Of a stretch of DNA of 52,218 nt, positions 24,148-32,369 are shown piece by piece. How positions within the stretch are numbered: the first letter of the stretch is position 1; every line of letters starts with the position of its first letter. Source of the stretch: an uncultured Blautia sp. (lineage in GTDB: Bacteria; Bacillota; Clostridia; Lachnospirales; Lachnospiraceae); assembly GCA_938028845.1 (NCBI GenBank), contig CALIZJ010000321.1:1-52218 (forward strand), in the 5' to 3' direction. The position numbers and the translations under genes are program-made. The notes under the pieces are model-generated. The model did no database searches. It saw only the letters and a list, made by a program, of their open reading frames with translations, and was not told where the DNA came from.

Positions 24148-25539
24148 ATGAAGCTTACCACAGTAAAAGAGATTTACAGAGAAAGAGAAAAATTTCTCGA
24201 CCAGGAAATCACAGTAGGAGGATGGGTGCGCAGTGTGAGGGACTCTAAGACATTTGGGTTCATCGTGCTCCATGACGGATCCTTCTTTGAGACCTTGCAG
24301 ATTGTTTATCATGATTCCATGGATAATTTTGCAGAGATCAGTAAATTAAACGTGGGAGCGGCTATTATTGTTAAGGGTACTCTTGTGGCTACGCCCCAGG
24401 CGAAGCAGCCTTTCGAGATCCAGGCGTCCCAGGTAACAGTAGAAGGTGCCTCCGCACCGGATTATCCTCTCCAGAAAAAGCGTCACAGCATGGAGTATTT
24501 AAGGACCATCACTCATCTCCGTCCAAGAACAAATACTTTCCAGGCAGTATTCAGGGTGCGTTCTCTGTGTGCGTATGCTATCCATCAGTTTTTCCAGGAA
24601 AGAGGCTTTGTGTATGTGCATACCCCTCTGATCACAGGAAGCGACTGCGAGGGAGCTGGAGAAATGTTTCGGGTTACTACTTTGGATGCGAAAAATCCGC
24701 CTTTGGATGAAAGTGGAAACGTGGATTTCAGCCAGGATTTCTTTAATAAAGAGACAAACCTTACGGTAAGCGGACAGTTAAACGGAGAGACCTTTGCCCA
24801 GGCATTCCGTAATATTTACACCTTTGGACCTACTTTCCGGGCAGAAAATTCAAATACCACCCGCCATGCGGCAGAGTTCTGGATGATCGAGCCGGAATGT
24901 GCTTTTGCAGATCTGAATGATAACATGGATCTTGCAGAGTCTATGCTGAAATATGTCATCCGCTATGTTCTTGAAAATGCGCCGGAGGAAATGAATTTCT
25001 TTAATTCCTTTGTGGATAAAGGGCTTCTTGACCGTCTGAACCACGTAGTAAACTCAGAATTCGGCCATGTGACATACACAGAGGCGATAGAGCTTCTTGA
25101 AAAAAATAACGATAAATTTGATTATAAGGTATTCTGGGGCTGTGATCTGCAGACAGAGCATGAGCGCTACCTTACAGAAGAGATCTTTAAAAAGCCGGTA
25201 TTCGTAACAGATTATCCGAAGGAGATCAAGGCATTTTATATGAAGCAAAATGAGGATAATAAGACAGTAGCGGCCATGGACTGCCTGGTTCCGGGTATCG
25301 GAGAGATCATCGGCGGAAGCCAGAGAGAGGACGACTACGAGAAGCTTCGTGCCCGTATGGACGAACTTGGGCTTAAAGCAGAGGATTATGATTTTTATCT
25401 GGATCTGCGCAAATATGGTTCTACACGCCATTCCGGATTTGGCCTTGGATTTGAACGGTGCGTTATGTACCTGACCGGAATGGGAAATATCCGGGACGTA
25501 ATCCCGTTCCCGAGGACAGTAAATAACTGTGAATTATAA
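24148..25539 (+). CDS. asnS: asparaginyl-tRNA synthetase
   Basis: This class IIb synthetase charges tRNA-Asn with asparagine. The N-terminal OB-fold anticodon-binding domain (ITVGGWVRSVRDSKTFGFIVLHDGS) is followed by motif 1 around the HQFFQERGFVYVHTPLI block, motif 2 (FGPTFRAENSNTTRHAAEFWMIEPE) and motif 3 (GFGLGFERCVMYLTGMGNIRDVIPFPR). The length of 463 residues is standard. ATG at 24148 follows AGAGGAAT. The SbcD-like gene starts 15 nt after the stop, so asnS may lead a longer transcript. Confidence 0.97.
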   Translation: MKLTTVKEIYREREKFLDQEITVGGWVRSVRDSKTFGFIVLHDGSFFETLQIVYHDSMDNFAEISKLNVGAAIIVKGTLVATPQAKQPFEIQASQVTVEGASAPDYPLQKKRHSMEYLRTITHLRPRTNTFQAVFRVRSLCAYAIHQFFQERGFVYVHTPLITGSDCEGAGEMFRVTTLDAKNPPLDESGNVDFSQDFFNKETNLTVSGQLNGETFAQAFRNIYTFGPTFRAENSNTTRHAAEFWMIEPECAFADLNDNMDLAESMLKYVIRYVLENAPEEMNFFNSFVDKGLLDRLNHVVNSEFGHVTYTEAIELLEKNNDKFDYKVFWGCDLQTEHERYLTEEIFKKPVFVTDYPKEIKAFYMKQNEDNKTVAAMDCLVPGIGEIIGGSQREDDYEKLRARMDELGLKAEDYDFYLDLRKYGSTRHSGFGLGFERCVMYLTGMGNIRDVIPFPRTVNNCEL

Positions 25540-25554
25540 TGAAAGAAGGGTATT

Positions 25555-26619
25555 ATGAGATTTATTCATCTTGCAGATGTACATTTGGGGGCAGTTCCGG
25601 ACAAAGGCTGCCCATGGAGCAGTAAGCGGGAGGAAGAAATCTGGGAAACATTCCGCCGGGTGATTGCAGATATCAGCAATGCCCCGGTGGATTTGTTATT
25701 TATTGCAGGAGATTTATTCCACCGCCAGCCGCTTCTTAAGGAATTAAAGGAAGTAAATTATCTGTTTTCCACGATTCCGCGCACCAAGGTATTCCTGATG
25801 GCGGGAAATCATGATTATCTGAAAAGGGATTCTTTTTACCGGGATTTTCAGTGGGAGCCCAATGTGGTCTTTTTTGACCAGGAAAAAGTTACCTGTGTAA
25901 AGGATGCGGAGCTGGGCGTCTATGTGTATGGGATGAGTTATCACAGCCAGGAGATACGGGAGAATATTTATGATTCCCTGAAACCCATAGATGAAAAAGG
26001 CTTTCATGTCCTGCTGGCTCATGGAGGGGACGAGAAGCATATTCCTATGGATATTGCGGCGATCGTTGGCGCCGGGTTTGACTATATTGCCCTTGGACAC
26101 ATCCATAAACCCCAGACATTAATAAAGGATACAGCGGTTTATGCAGGCGCGCTGGAACCCATAGACAGGAATGATCTGGGCCCTCACGGTTATGTGGAAG
26201 GGCGCTATGAAGACGGCCGAGTAAAGACGAATTTTGTACCTTTTGCATGCCGTTCTTATCAGCAGCTTCTGCTTACCCTGCGGGAAGATTCCACGCAGTT
26301 TTCCCTGGAAGAAATGCTGAAAACAGATATTATGAAACGGGGCGGCAGAAATATCTACCGGGTGATCCTGCAAGGTGTAAGGGCACCGGAATTTCTTGTG
26401 ATGACAGAAAAACTGAAGGCCTATGGAAACATTACGGAGGTTCTGGATGAATCCCGTCCTGCCTACGATTTAAAGGAACTGCTGGTACAGTACAGAGGGA
26501 CTTTGATCGGGGATTATATCGAGTATTTCCTGGATAAAAAGCGGACCTCTGTGGAAGAGAAAGCGCTTTATTACGGCCTGCAGGCGTTATTGGAAACCAG
26601 TACAGCCTTTCGTAAATAA
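25555..26619 (+). CDS. SbcD-like DNA repair metallophosphoesterase (YhaO type)
   Basis: A 354-residue calcineurin-like phosphoesterase with the Mre11/SbcD motif set: FIHLADVHLGAV (residues 3-14), FIAGDLFHRQPL, LMAGNHDYLK, VLLAHGGDEKH and ALGHIHKPQ. The family supplies the manganese-dependent nuclease of SbcCD-like complexes. The nearest described pair is Bacillus subtilis YhaO/YhaN. The partner ATPase follows 12 nt downstream. ATG at 25555 has a GAAGGG ribosome site. Confidence 0.9.
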   Translation: MRFIHLADVHLGAVPDKGCPWSSKREEEIWETFRRVIADISNAPVDLLFIAGDLFHRQPLLKELKEVNYLFSTIPRTKVFLMAGNHDYLKRDSFYRDFQWEPNVVFFDQEKVTCVKDAELGVYVYGMSYHSQEIRENIYDSLKPIDEKGFHVLLAHGGDEKHIPMDIAAIVGAGFDYIALGHIHKPQTLIKDTAVYAGALEPIDRNDLGPHGYVEGRYEDGRVKTNFVPFACRSYQQLLLTLREDSTQFSLEEMLKTDIMKRGGRNIYRVILQGVRAPEFLVMTEKLKAYGNITEVLDESRPAYDLKELLVQYRGTLIGDYIEYFLDKKRTSVEEKALYYGLQALLETSTAFRK

Positions 26620-26631
26620 CGGAGATGGAAA

Positions 26632-28182
26632 ATGAGGATCAAGGGACTGACAATAAAAAATTTTGGAAAAATCCATGATAGAGAAATAAAGCTTTCCCCT
26701 GGTATCAATGTGCTTTATGGAGAAAATGAAAGCGGCAAGACCACGGTGCATACTTTTATTAAATCCATGTTGTACGGTATCCAGAGGATGAGAGGAAGAG
26801 CCGCGAAAAACGATGCTTATGCCAAATATGAACCCTGGGAAAATTCCACTGTGTACGGCGGGACTTTGTGGTTTGAAATCGGCGGCAGAAACTACCGTTT
26901 GACTAGAAATTTTTATAAGGAGAATCCCTCCAGTGAATTTCTTTGTGAGGACAGTAAAGAGCTTTTAGATGTGGAAAAAGGAGACCTTGATGTGGTCTTA
27001 GACGGCGTAAGCCAGGCGGTTTACGACAATACCGTATCCATTGCCCAGTTAAAAAGCGTAACGGGACAGGAACTGGTACGGGAACTGCAGAATTACATGG
27101 CGAGCTACCAGGGAACCGGAGACAGTGCGGTGGACCTAGGAAGAACGGCACAGATGCTTAAAATGACCAGAAAGGGCTTCCAGACCCAAAAAGAGCGCAG
27201 AGAGAAAGAGATGGAGAAAGCCAGGGAGAAACTGGCCTCAGGACTGGAATTTTTAAGTGAAGATATGGAAAAATTAAGAGAGAGACGGGATAACGTATCT
27301 GCCCAGGAGGAACAGCTCCATATGGTAGACGGTGAGGAAGACGGAAGCGTGATCCTGAACCAGCGTATCCATCTTGTGGAAAAGAAGCGCTGGGGCGCTG
27401 TCGCAGGGATGATCCTGGCAGCAGTTGTGGCTGTGGGGGGAATTGCTTTGCTGGATGTTTTTGTACCGCAGCTTCTTCCGCTTAAGTTTTTAGCAGGCGC
27501 TTTAGGGGCGGTTATCTTCGTAGTTTCTCTGCTTTCCTATAAAAAGCAGGGCCGGGAGCTGAATAAAAGAAAGAGGATGCTCACACGCTGGATGCAGAAA
27601 CAGGAAAAGCTCCGTTGGAGCAAAGAGAACATTCAGTCGGAGCTTGCGGAGCGTGCCACTGCCTATGAAAACCTTAAGGAAGAATATCGGGAATGTACCG
27701 ATGAACTGGGATATCCTTCCAACGAGGACAGGGAGATCCAGGCTTTAAATCTTGCCATGGAAACCATAGAGATGCTCTCAGGCAGCATTTATAAAAGAGT
27801 AGGAGCAAGGCTTAAGGAAAGGACGTCCCAGATATTAAGCGAGATTACCGGGGGAAAATATCAGGAAGTCTTGATGGACTCAGAATTTAAAATAAAAGTA
27901 AATACCCAGGATCGTGCTGTGGCGCTGGAGCGTTTAAGCAGAGGCACCATAGAGCAGATTTACTTTGCCCTTAGAATGGCGGCGGGAGAACTGCTCTGCG
28001 GGGGAGAAACATTTCCGGTGATCTTAGACGATGTGTTCGGCATGTATGATGAGGAACGGCTTGCCGCAGTGCTTAGCTGGATTTATAAGGAAAACAGGCA
28101 GGTGATCATCAGCACATGCCATAAACGGGAAATGGAGATATTAGAGAAGAATGGAATTCCTTTCCAGAAGATCGTGCTTTAA
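26632..28182 (+). CDS. AAA/SMC-like ATPase with internal membrane segment (YhaN type)
   Basis: A 516-residue partner of the SbcD-like nuclease. The N-terminal Walker A is NVLYGENESGKTTVHTF (about 26-42) and the C-terminal Walker B is VILDDVFGMYDEERL, preceded by the ABC-like signature ALERLSRGTIEQIYFALRMA. Between them, short coiled-coil arms (residues about 185-250 and 300-380) flank a hydrophobic hairpin, AVAGMILAAVVAVGGIALLDVF and LKFLAGALGAVIFVVSLL, which would put two helices in the membrane where SbcC has a zinc hook. It is half the size of true SbcC (about 1000 residues). It may anchor nuclease activity at the membrane. Confidence 0.87.
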   Translation: MRIKGLTIKNFGKIHDREIKLSPGINVLYGENESGKTTVHTFIKSMLYGIQRMRGRAAKNDAYAKYEPWENSTVYGGTLWFEIGGRNYRLTRNFYKENPSSEFLCEDSKELLDVEKGDLDVVLDGVSQAVYDNTVSIAQLKSVTGQELVRELQNYMASYQGTGDSAVDLGRTAQMLKMTRKGFQTQKERREKEMEKAREKLASGLEFLSEDMEKLRERRDNVSAQEEQLHMVDGEEDGSVILNQRIHLVEKKRWGAVAGMILAAVVAVGGIALLDVFVPQLLPLKFLAGALGAVIFVVSLLSYKKQGRELNKRKRMLTRWMQKQEKLRWSKENIQSELAERATAYENLKEEYRECTDELGYPSNEDREIQALNLAMETIEMLSGSIYKRVGARLKERTSQILSEITGGKYQEVLMDSEFKIKVNTQDRAVALERLSRGTIEQIYFALRMAAGELLCGGETFPVILDDVFGMYDEERLAAVLSWIYKENRQVIISTCHKREMEILEKNGIPFQKIVL

Positions 28183-28211
28183 ACGGGCAGGAGAAAAAGA
28201 CGGGAGGCTAT

Positions 28212-28679
28212 ATGAAAGAAAAGCTCAGAGTTTTGGGAATGGTTGCTTTAACGCTGGCTTTGGCGGCGATGATAGGCGGCTTCTGGATCTTTGTGGGAGA
28301 CCAGGCGGCAAAGGAGCAGGAAAGAGAGGAAGCTCTGGCAATCGAGGCCATGTATGTGGAAATCGGGAGCCATGGAGATTACGCGTTTGTAAATATAGAT
28401 ACGGAAACACCGTTTATAGCGGAGTTTCCCAAAGGACAGGTATTCCGTGAGGATGGAGAAGCGCTTTCACTGGAGAAAATCTCCACGGGAGATGTGTTTA
28501 AGATCTACGGAGACGGTGCTATGACCATGTCTATTCCAGCACAGTATCCGGGAGTGACAAGGATGGTGCGCATAAAATACGGTTCTCCGGAAGATGCAGA
28601 ACAATACAGCGATGTGCTGGAGCAGTTAAAAACAGATCCCATATATACAAAAGAAGAAGGGATTATTGCTCCGGAATAA
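28212..28679 (+). CDS. membrane-anchored hypothetical protein, 155 aa
   Basis: No firm family assignment. Residues about 6-32 (RVLGMVALTLALAAMIGGFWIFVG) form a signal anchor, followed by a short charged stretch and an extracytoplasmic domain of small beta strands (FVNIDTETPFIAEFPKGQVF, ISTGDVFKIYGDGAMTMSIPAQYPGV) resembling DUF3221-like small OB-type domains. No lipobox is present. It lies 29 nt after the YhaN-like gene and ends at a strong terminator, so it is the last gene of that transcript. ATG at 28212 follows GGGAGG. Confidence 0.75.
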   Translation: MKEKLRVLGMVALTLALAAMIGGFWIFVGDQAAKEQEREEALAIEAMYVEIGSHGDYAFVNIDTETPFIAEFPKGQVFREDGEALSLEKISTGDVFKIYGDGAMTMSIPAQYPGVTRMVRIKYGSPEDAEQYSDVLEQLKTDPIYTKEEGIIAPE

Positions 28680-28718
28680 AAAAACCGCTTTCTTGCTGGC
28701 AAGAAAGCGGGATTTTTT
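28678..28718. terminator. strong bidirectional terminator
   Basis: CCGCTTTCTTGC (28684-28695) and GCAAGAAAGCGG (28698-28709) form a perfect 12-bp stem with A-run before and T-run after, so it stops both the plus-strand transcript and the convergent prs transcript. Confidence 0.95.
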
Positions 28719-29899
28719 TATTTATACCGTTCCATATAATTGGATACACAGCGTTTGATCCTGTCTACCGGATTCAGCAGGTGGCTGACAGAGAGATCGT
28801 GATTTAACGTATCAATGATCAGGGCAATGTATTTGCTCATGTCGCAGTTAATATAATATTCCTTTTCCAACAGAGCCGGTGTCTGATAGACAAGGTTCGT
28901 AGTGAGCAGCTTGTCAAAGACGCCTTCTTTATGGGCTTTATCGAATTTTTCCAGGCCATCTGTGAAAAGTCCGAAAGTAGCACAGATATAAATACGTCCT
29001 GCGCCCCGCTGCTTTAACAGGGAAGCAATCTCTAATACTGTGTCGCCGGAGGAAATCATATCGTCTACAAGGATCATATCCTTGCCGGTGAGCTTTGGTC
29101 CCAGGAATTCATAGGCGGCAATGGGATGACGTCCTCTTTCGATAGTAGAATAGTCAAGACGTTTATAATACATACCCATATCTACGCCCAGAATATTGGC
29201 AAGATAGATGGCCCTTCCCATACTGCCCTCATCCGGACTGATGATCATAAAGTGTTCGTTATCAATGCGAAGGCCTTCCTCTTTGTTTAAAAGAGCTTTT
29301 ATAAACTGGTAGGACGGCTGTACAGTCTCAAAACCGTGAAGAGGGGTGGCGTTCTGTATACGCGCATCATGGGCATCAAAAGTGATGATGTTTTCCACGC
29401 CCATGCTGATCAGCTCCTGAAGGGAGGTAGCGCAGTCCAGGGATTCCCTTCCCACACGTTTGCTCTGGCGGCTTTCATAAAGATAAGGCATGATCACATT
29501 AACTCTGCGTGCCTTTCCGCCAATGGCTGCGATGGCCCGTTTCAGATCCTGAAAATGGTCGTCAGGAGACATGAGATTTGTGTAGGGTCCCATACGGTAG
29601 GTCATACTGTAATTACATACATCGACCATCAGATAAATGTCATCGCCGCGTACAGACTCTCCGATCACGCATTTTGCTTCTCCGGAGCCGAAGCGGGGAA
29701 TTTTTGCGGAGACGATATAGGAATCCCTCTGATAGCCTTCAAAGGCAAAGGATTCTTTATGGGGATGTGTCCTTTCGCTTCTCCATTTTACCAGCCAGTC
29801 ATCCACCTTTCGGCCGAGCTCCTGACAACTGTCTAATGGAATCAACCCCAGTCTTCCTACCGGAAGTGTAGCCAAATCTTTTGTAGTTACCTGTGCCAT
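28718..29899 (-). CDS. prs: ribose-phosphate pyrophosphokinase (PRPP synthetase), long form
   Basis: This enzyme makes PRPP from ribose-5-phosphate and ATP for nucleotide, His and Trp synthesis. The PRPP-binding loop DMILVDDMISSGDTVLEIA and the catalytic flexible-loop block IMPYLYESRQSKR are clear. The region after AHDAR carries the usual ATP and ribose contacts. At 393 residues it is about 75 longer than the classical 315-residue enzyme, with an extra N-terminal segment (PVGRLGLIPLDSCQELGRKVDDWLV...) and a C-terminal tail, a variant I associate with Clostridia. ATG lies 3 nt after the stop of the dnaC-like gene with AGGAGG, so they are co-transcribed. Confidence 0.9.
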   Translation of the reverse strand: MAQVTTKDLATLPVGRLGLIPLDSCQELGRKVDDWLVKWRSERTHPHKESFAFEGYQRDSYIVSAKIPRFGSGEAKCVIGESVRGDDIYLMVDVCNYSMTYRMGPYTNLMSPDDHFQDLKRAIAAIGGKARRVNVIMPYLYESRQSKRVGRESLDCATSLQELISMGVENIITFDAHDARIQNATPLHGFETVQPSYQFIKALLNKEEGLRIDNEHFMIISPDEGSMGRAIYLANILGVDMGMYYKRLDYSTIERGRHPIAAYEFLGPKLTGKDMILVDDMISSGDTVLEIASLLKQRGAGRIYICATFGLFTDGLEKFDKAHKEGVFDKLLTTNLVYQTPALLEKEYYINCDMSKYIALIIDTLNHDLSVSHLLNPVDRIKRCVSNYMERYK

Positions 29900-29902
29900 G
29901 CT

Positions 29903-30892
29903 TTATTTTCCTCCTAAAAATATTTTCTGTATCCGGATATCCTTTCCGATCAGCTTTACCATCTGGTAATTGCTGGCTATGCGGGAAAAGGTTCGTTCAG
30001 AATAAGTTTCTGAAAAATTTTCAAGTTCCAGGTTTGTAGAAATGATCGTGGACTTTCTGCGCATGATCCTTTCATTAATGCATAAAAACAACTGGGAAGA
30101 GACAAAACTGTTCGTAAGCTCTGTTCCCAGATCATCGATGATCAGCAGATCACAGTCAAATATAAATTCGTCGCCCACAACTGTGTCCTTCCGGACGGAA
30201 AAAGCAGAGTGTGCTAGAAGGTCGAAAAGATCAAAAGCGGAAAAGTACAGCACACAGTGAGCGCTTTTTAAAAGGTCATGGGCAATGCAGTGAGAAAGAA
30301 ACGTCTTTCCCACCCCGGTGTTTCCATACAAAAAGAGATTCTGGAAACGGGTATCGAAATTTTTAACAAATTCTTTTGCTGTATGATAAGCTCTTTGTGC
30401 CATCTCCAGTTCGGACAGGCCTGTAGCTTCGTTCTTCATTGTATCAGAATAAAAGGCAAATGAAAAGTGGTCAAAATTTTCTTTTTCAAGAATTTCTTTC
30501 AGGTTAGACTGGGTGTAAAGGAGTTCAATCTCTGCTTTTTTAAAACAGATACACTTTTCACTTCCTATATAGCCAGTATCCTGGCAGAGAGGGCAGGTAT
30601 AGGTAAGCTCCAGGTAATCCTCCGGGTATCCATTTCCGGCCAGGAGAGCCTTTCGCTCCAGGGATAGAAGGGAGATGGCAGATTTCAGATCTTCAACGCC
30701 TGTCTCCGTTCCGTTTAGGAGGGAGCGTACTTTTTTCGCGCTTAAGGTGGCAACCTCCTCATCAATCTCTTTTAGGCGGGGAATCTTTTCGTAGGCTTCC
30801 TTTTGCCGGGCTTCCAGATTATGCCGGTTATCTGCCTGCCTGCGGTGGTATTCTCTCATGATAGTATCGTATTGATAATTCTGTAAGGGCAC
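29903..30892 (-). CDS. DnaC/DnaI-like helicase-loader ATPase
   Basis: A 329-residue AAA+ ATPase. An N-terminal four-cysteine zinc motif (CPLCQDTGYIGSEKCICFK) precedes Walker A GNTGVGKTF and Walker B LLIIDDLGTE, the layout of the Firmicute DnaI/DnaC helicase loader that places DnaB at the origin; the C-terminal sensor part NLELENFSETYSERTFSRI is typical. The start is GTG at 30892, chosen because AAAGGAG stands 5 nt before it; the open frame reaches 30949 without a ribosome site. It follows dnaD by 76 nt and overlaps nothing. Confidence 0.9.
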   Translation of the reverse strand: MPLQNYQYDTIMREYHRRQADNRHNLEARQKEAYEKIPRLKEIDEEVATLSAKKVRSLLNGTETGVEDLKSAISLLSLERKALLAGNGYPEDYLELTYTCPLCQDTGYIGSEKCICFKKAEIELLYTQSNLKEILEKENFDHFSFAFYSDTMKNEATGLSELEMAQRAYHTAKEFVKNFDTRFQNLFLYGNTGVGKTFLSHCIAHDLLKSAHCVLYFSAFDLFDLLAHSAFSVRKDTVVGDEFIFDCDLLIIDDLGTELTNSFVSSQLFLCINERIMRRKSTIISTNLELENFSETYSERTFSRIASNYQMVKLIGKDIRIQKIFLGGK

Positions 30893-30968
30893 GATAATCT
30901 CCTTTTTCTTTAACGTACCAGCAGCTCCATTTTCAATGGAAAGGTACACAAATTGTAGTATGTACGGT

Positions 30969-32039
30969 TTACTTGTTCAGTAAACGCTTTTCATATTCGT
31001 CAAAATCGTAATTACGCTGCTGGAAATTATTAAAACGGTTTGGCGCGGAAGAGGTCTGGCGTCTGGCGCTTCTCTCCAGCTTGCGTTTTTTATGTTCTGC
31101 ATCTAAAAGGGCGATGTCATTTTTATTTTTTACGTTTTTATCTTTCCAGCCTTTTAAAATTTTATCGGTGTATTGAAAGCTTGGCTGTCCGGTCTGAAGG
31201 ACGGTCCGGCTGCAGGCTTCCAAAATGATATCCATGGGAAACCCGTATTCCTTCATCCATGTATCCATAAGTGAGATTTCTGTCTCTACAGGATTTCGTC
31301 CGGAAATCCCCAGAGATTTTAAGATGGTGAAATAATCCTTATTATATCGGGAGGAAACTTCCTTGGCGTCCTGAACAGTAGTGATCTTTTCTTCCGCCCA
31401 GGCCAGGGCGACCTTTTCAACATAACGGATGCTTTTATGGTTATGGCTGACACAGTATTCAATAAGATATTCGATAAGATCTGCGGAAAAATGAAGCTCA
31501 TCGTAGAAAAACAGAAGCTTCTGTATTTCCGTAGGGCTTAAGGTTTTTCCTAAATACTGTTCGGCAATGTAAAGAAGCTGTACGATCTCTTCGTTTTGTT
31601 TTAATTCTTTTATCCGGTCCGGTGTCAGGGGTTTGACCGTAATCGCTTTTGGCTCTGGGAGCGATTCCTCTGCCTTGGGCTGTTCGGGTGCCTTTAAGAC
31701 GGGAGATACCTTGGAGGCCGCGGTTTCGCTGGAAGCAGAAGCTACCGGAGGAATGAGGGATATGCCGCAAAGCTTATGGTCTGCGTTTTCTTCTAAAGAT
31801 ATAAGACCTACCTTAGACCAGTATTTCAAAGCGCGCAGAATATCTCCTTCCGTGCACAGGAGCCGGTCAGCCATTTGCTCTAAGCTGAAAGAAACCGGGG
31901 CGTTTCTGAGAATTCTTAAAAGATAAATGTAAACCTTTACAAATTCTCCGTTTGCCTCCGGCATATATTCGTCAATAAAAATATTCGATAAAAAGGTAGC
32001 CTCCATCTGCGAGGCATCATATAAGGTGATCTTATCCAT
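30969..32039 (-). CDS. DnaD-domain replication initiation protein
   Basis: A 356-residue primosome protein. The N-terminal winged helix begins DKITLYDASQMEATFLSNIFIDEYMPEANGEFVKVYIYLLR, a form common in Lachnospiraceae DnaD proteins. A Pro/Glu/Lys linker (residues about 115-145) leads to DnaB_2/DnaD domains (EQYLGKTLSPTEIQKLLFFYDEL and YNKDYFTILKSLGISGRNP), ending in a basic tail with NFQQRNYDFDEYEKRLLNK. It should help load helicase together with the next gene. The ATG at 32039 was preferred over a TTG at 32045 because the AGTGAG ribosome site fits it better. Confidence 0.92.
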   Translation of the reverse strand: MDKITLYDASQMEATFLSNIFIDEYMPEANGEFVKVYIYLLRILRNAPVSFSLEQMADRLLCTEGDILRALKYWSKVGLISLEENADHKLCGISLIPPVASASSETAASKVSPVLKAPEQPKAEESLPEPKAITVKPLTPDRIKELKQNEEIVQLLYIAEQYLGKTLSPTEIQKLLFFYDELHFSADLIEYLIEYCVSHNHKSIRYVEKVALAWAEEKITTVQDAKEVSSRYNKDYFTILKSLGISGRNPVETEISLMDTWMKEYGFPMDIILEACSRTVLQTGQPSFQYTDKILKGWKDKNVKNKNDIALLDAEHKKRKLERSARRQTSSAPNRFNNFQQRNYDFDEYEKRLLNK

Positions 32040-32087
32040 GAACAACAGCTCACTTTCTAAATCCGGGTTTCAAATTTTGATACCAGG

Positions 32088-32116
32088 ATTATAACACATC
32101 CTTTCATTTTTGAAAA
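32088..32116 (-). promoter_or_regulatory. promoter of dnaD-dnaC-prs
   Basis: The minus strand has an extended -10 TGTTATAAT (TATAAT at 32093-32088) with TTTTCA 17 nt upstream (32116-32111). Confidence 0.65.
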
Positions 32117-32316
32117 GAGAATAGCTTTTTTCTGTATCAGGAATTCGCTTACAGGGCTTTTTCCACAATCAAATGTGGATAATGTGGATAATGTGGAAAT
32201 AGAAATGAGGGTATAATTATTGGAAACCACATGAAACCGCGTAGTATAGGGAAAAATAGAAGAATTTGCTGAATGGTGGAAGTCGAATTATGTAAATCTG
32301 TGCGACGAAAAAAAAT

Positions 32317-32356
32317 CCACATGCCATACACAGAAAAAATGTGTATAAACATGTGG
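32317..32356. repeat. nested inverted repeat overlapping DnaA boxes
   Basis: CCACATG (32317-32323) and CATGTGG (32350-32356) enclose ATACACA (32326-32332) and TGTGTAT (32340-32346) around a GAAAAAA loop. It includes DnaA boxes and could also fold at the end of the murC transcript. Confidence 0.6.
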
Positions 32357-32369
32357 ATAATGTGGATAA

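Larger units (their letters stand above)
32046..32369. other. murC-dnaD intergenic region with DnaA-box cluster
   Basis: This 324-nt AT-rich gap holds five strong DnaA boxes, all in one orientation: TGTGGATAA at 32174-32182, 32183-32191, 32352-32360 and 32361-32369, and TGTGTATAA at 32340-32348 (all fit the reverse complement of TTATNCACA). Weaker boxes are TGTGGAAAT (32192-32200), and TTTTCCACA (32159-32167) in the opposite orientation. The last box touches the murC stop codon. The cluster lies 65-290 nt upstream of the dnaD promoter. It could regulate dnaD-dnaC-prs or titrate DnaA. Confidence 0.75.

Noticed and set aside
32046..32369. Chromosomal origin oriC
   Set aside because: DnaA boxes are present but dnaA, dnaN, gyrase genes and a clear unwinding element are not, so a titration or control role is more likely.
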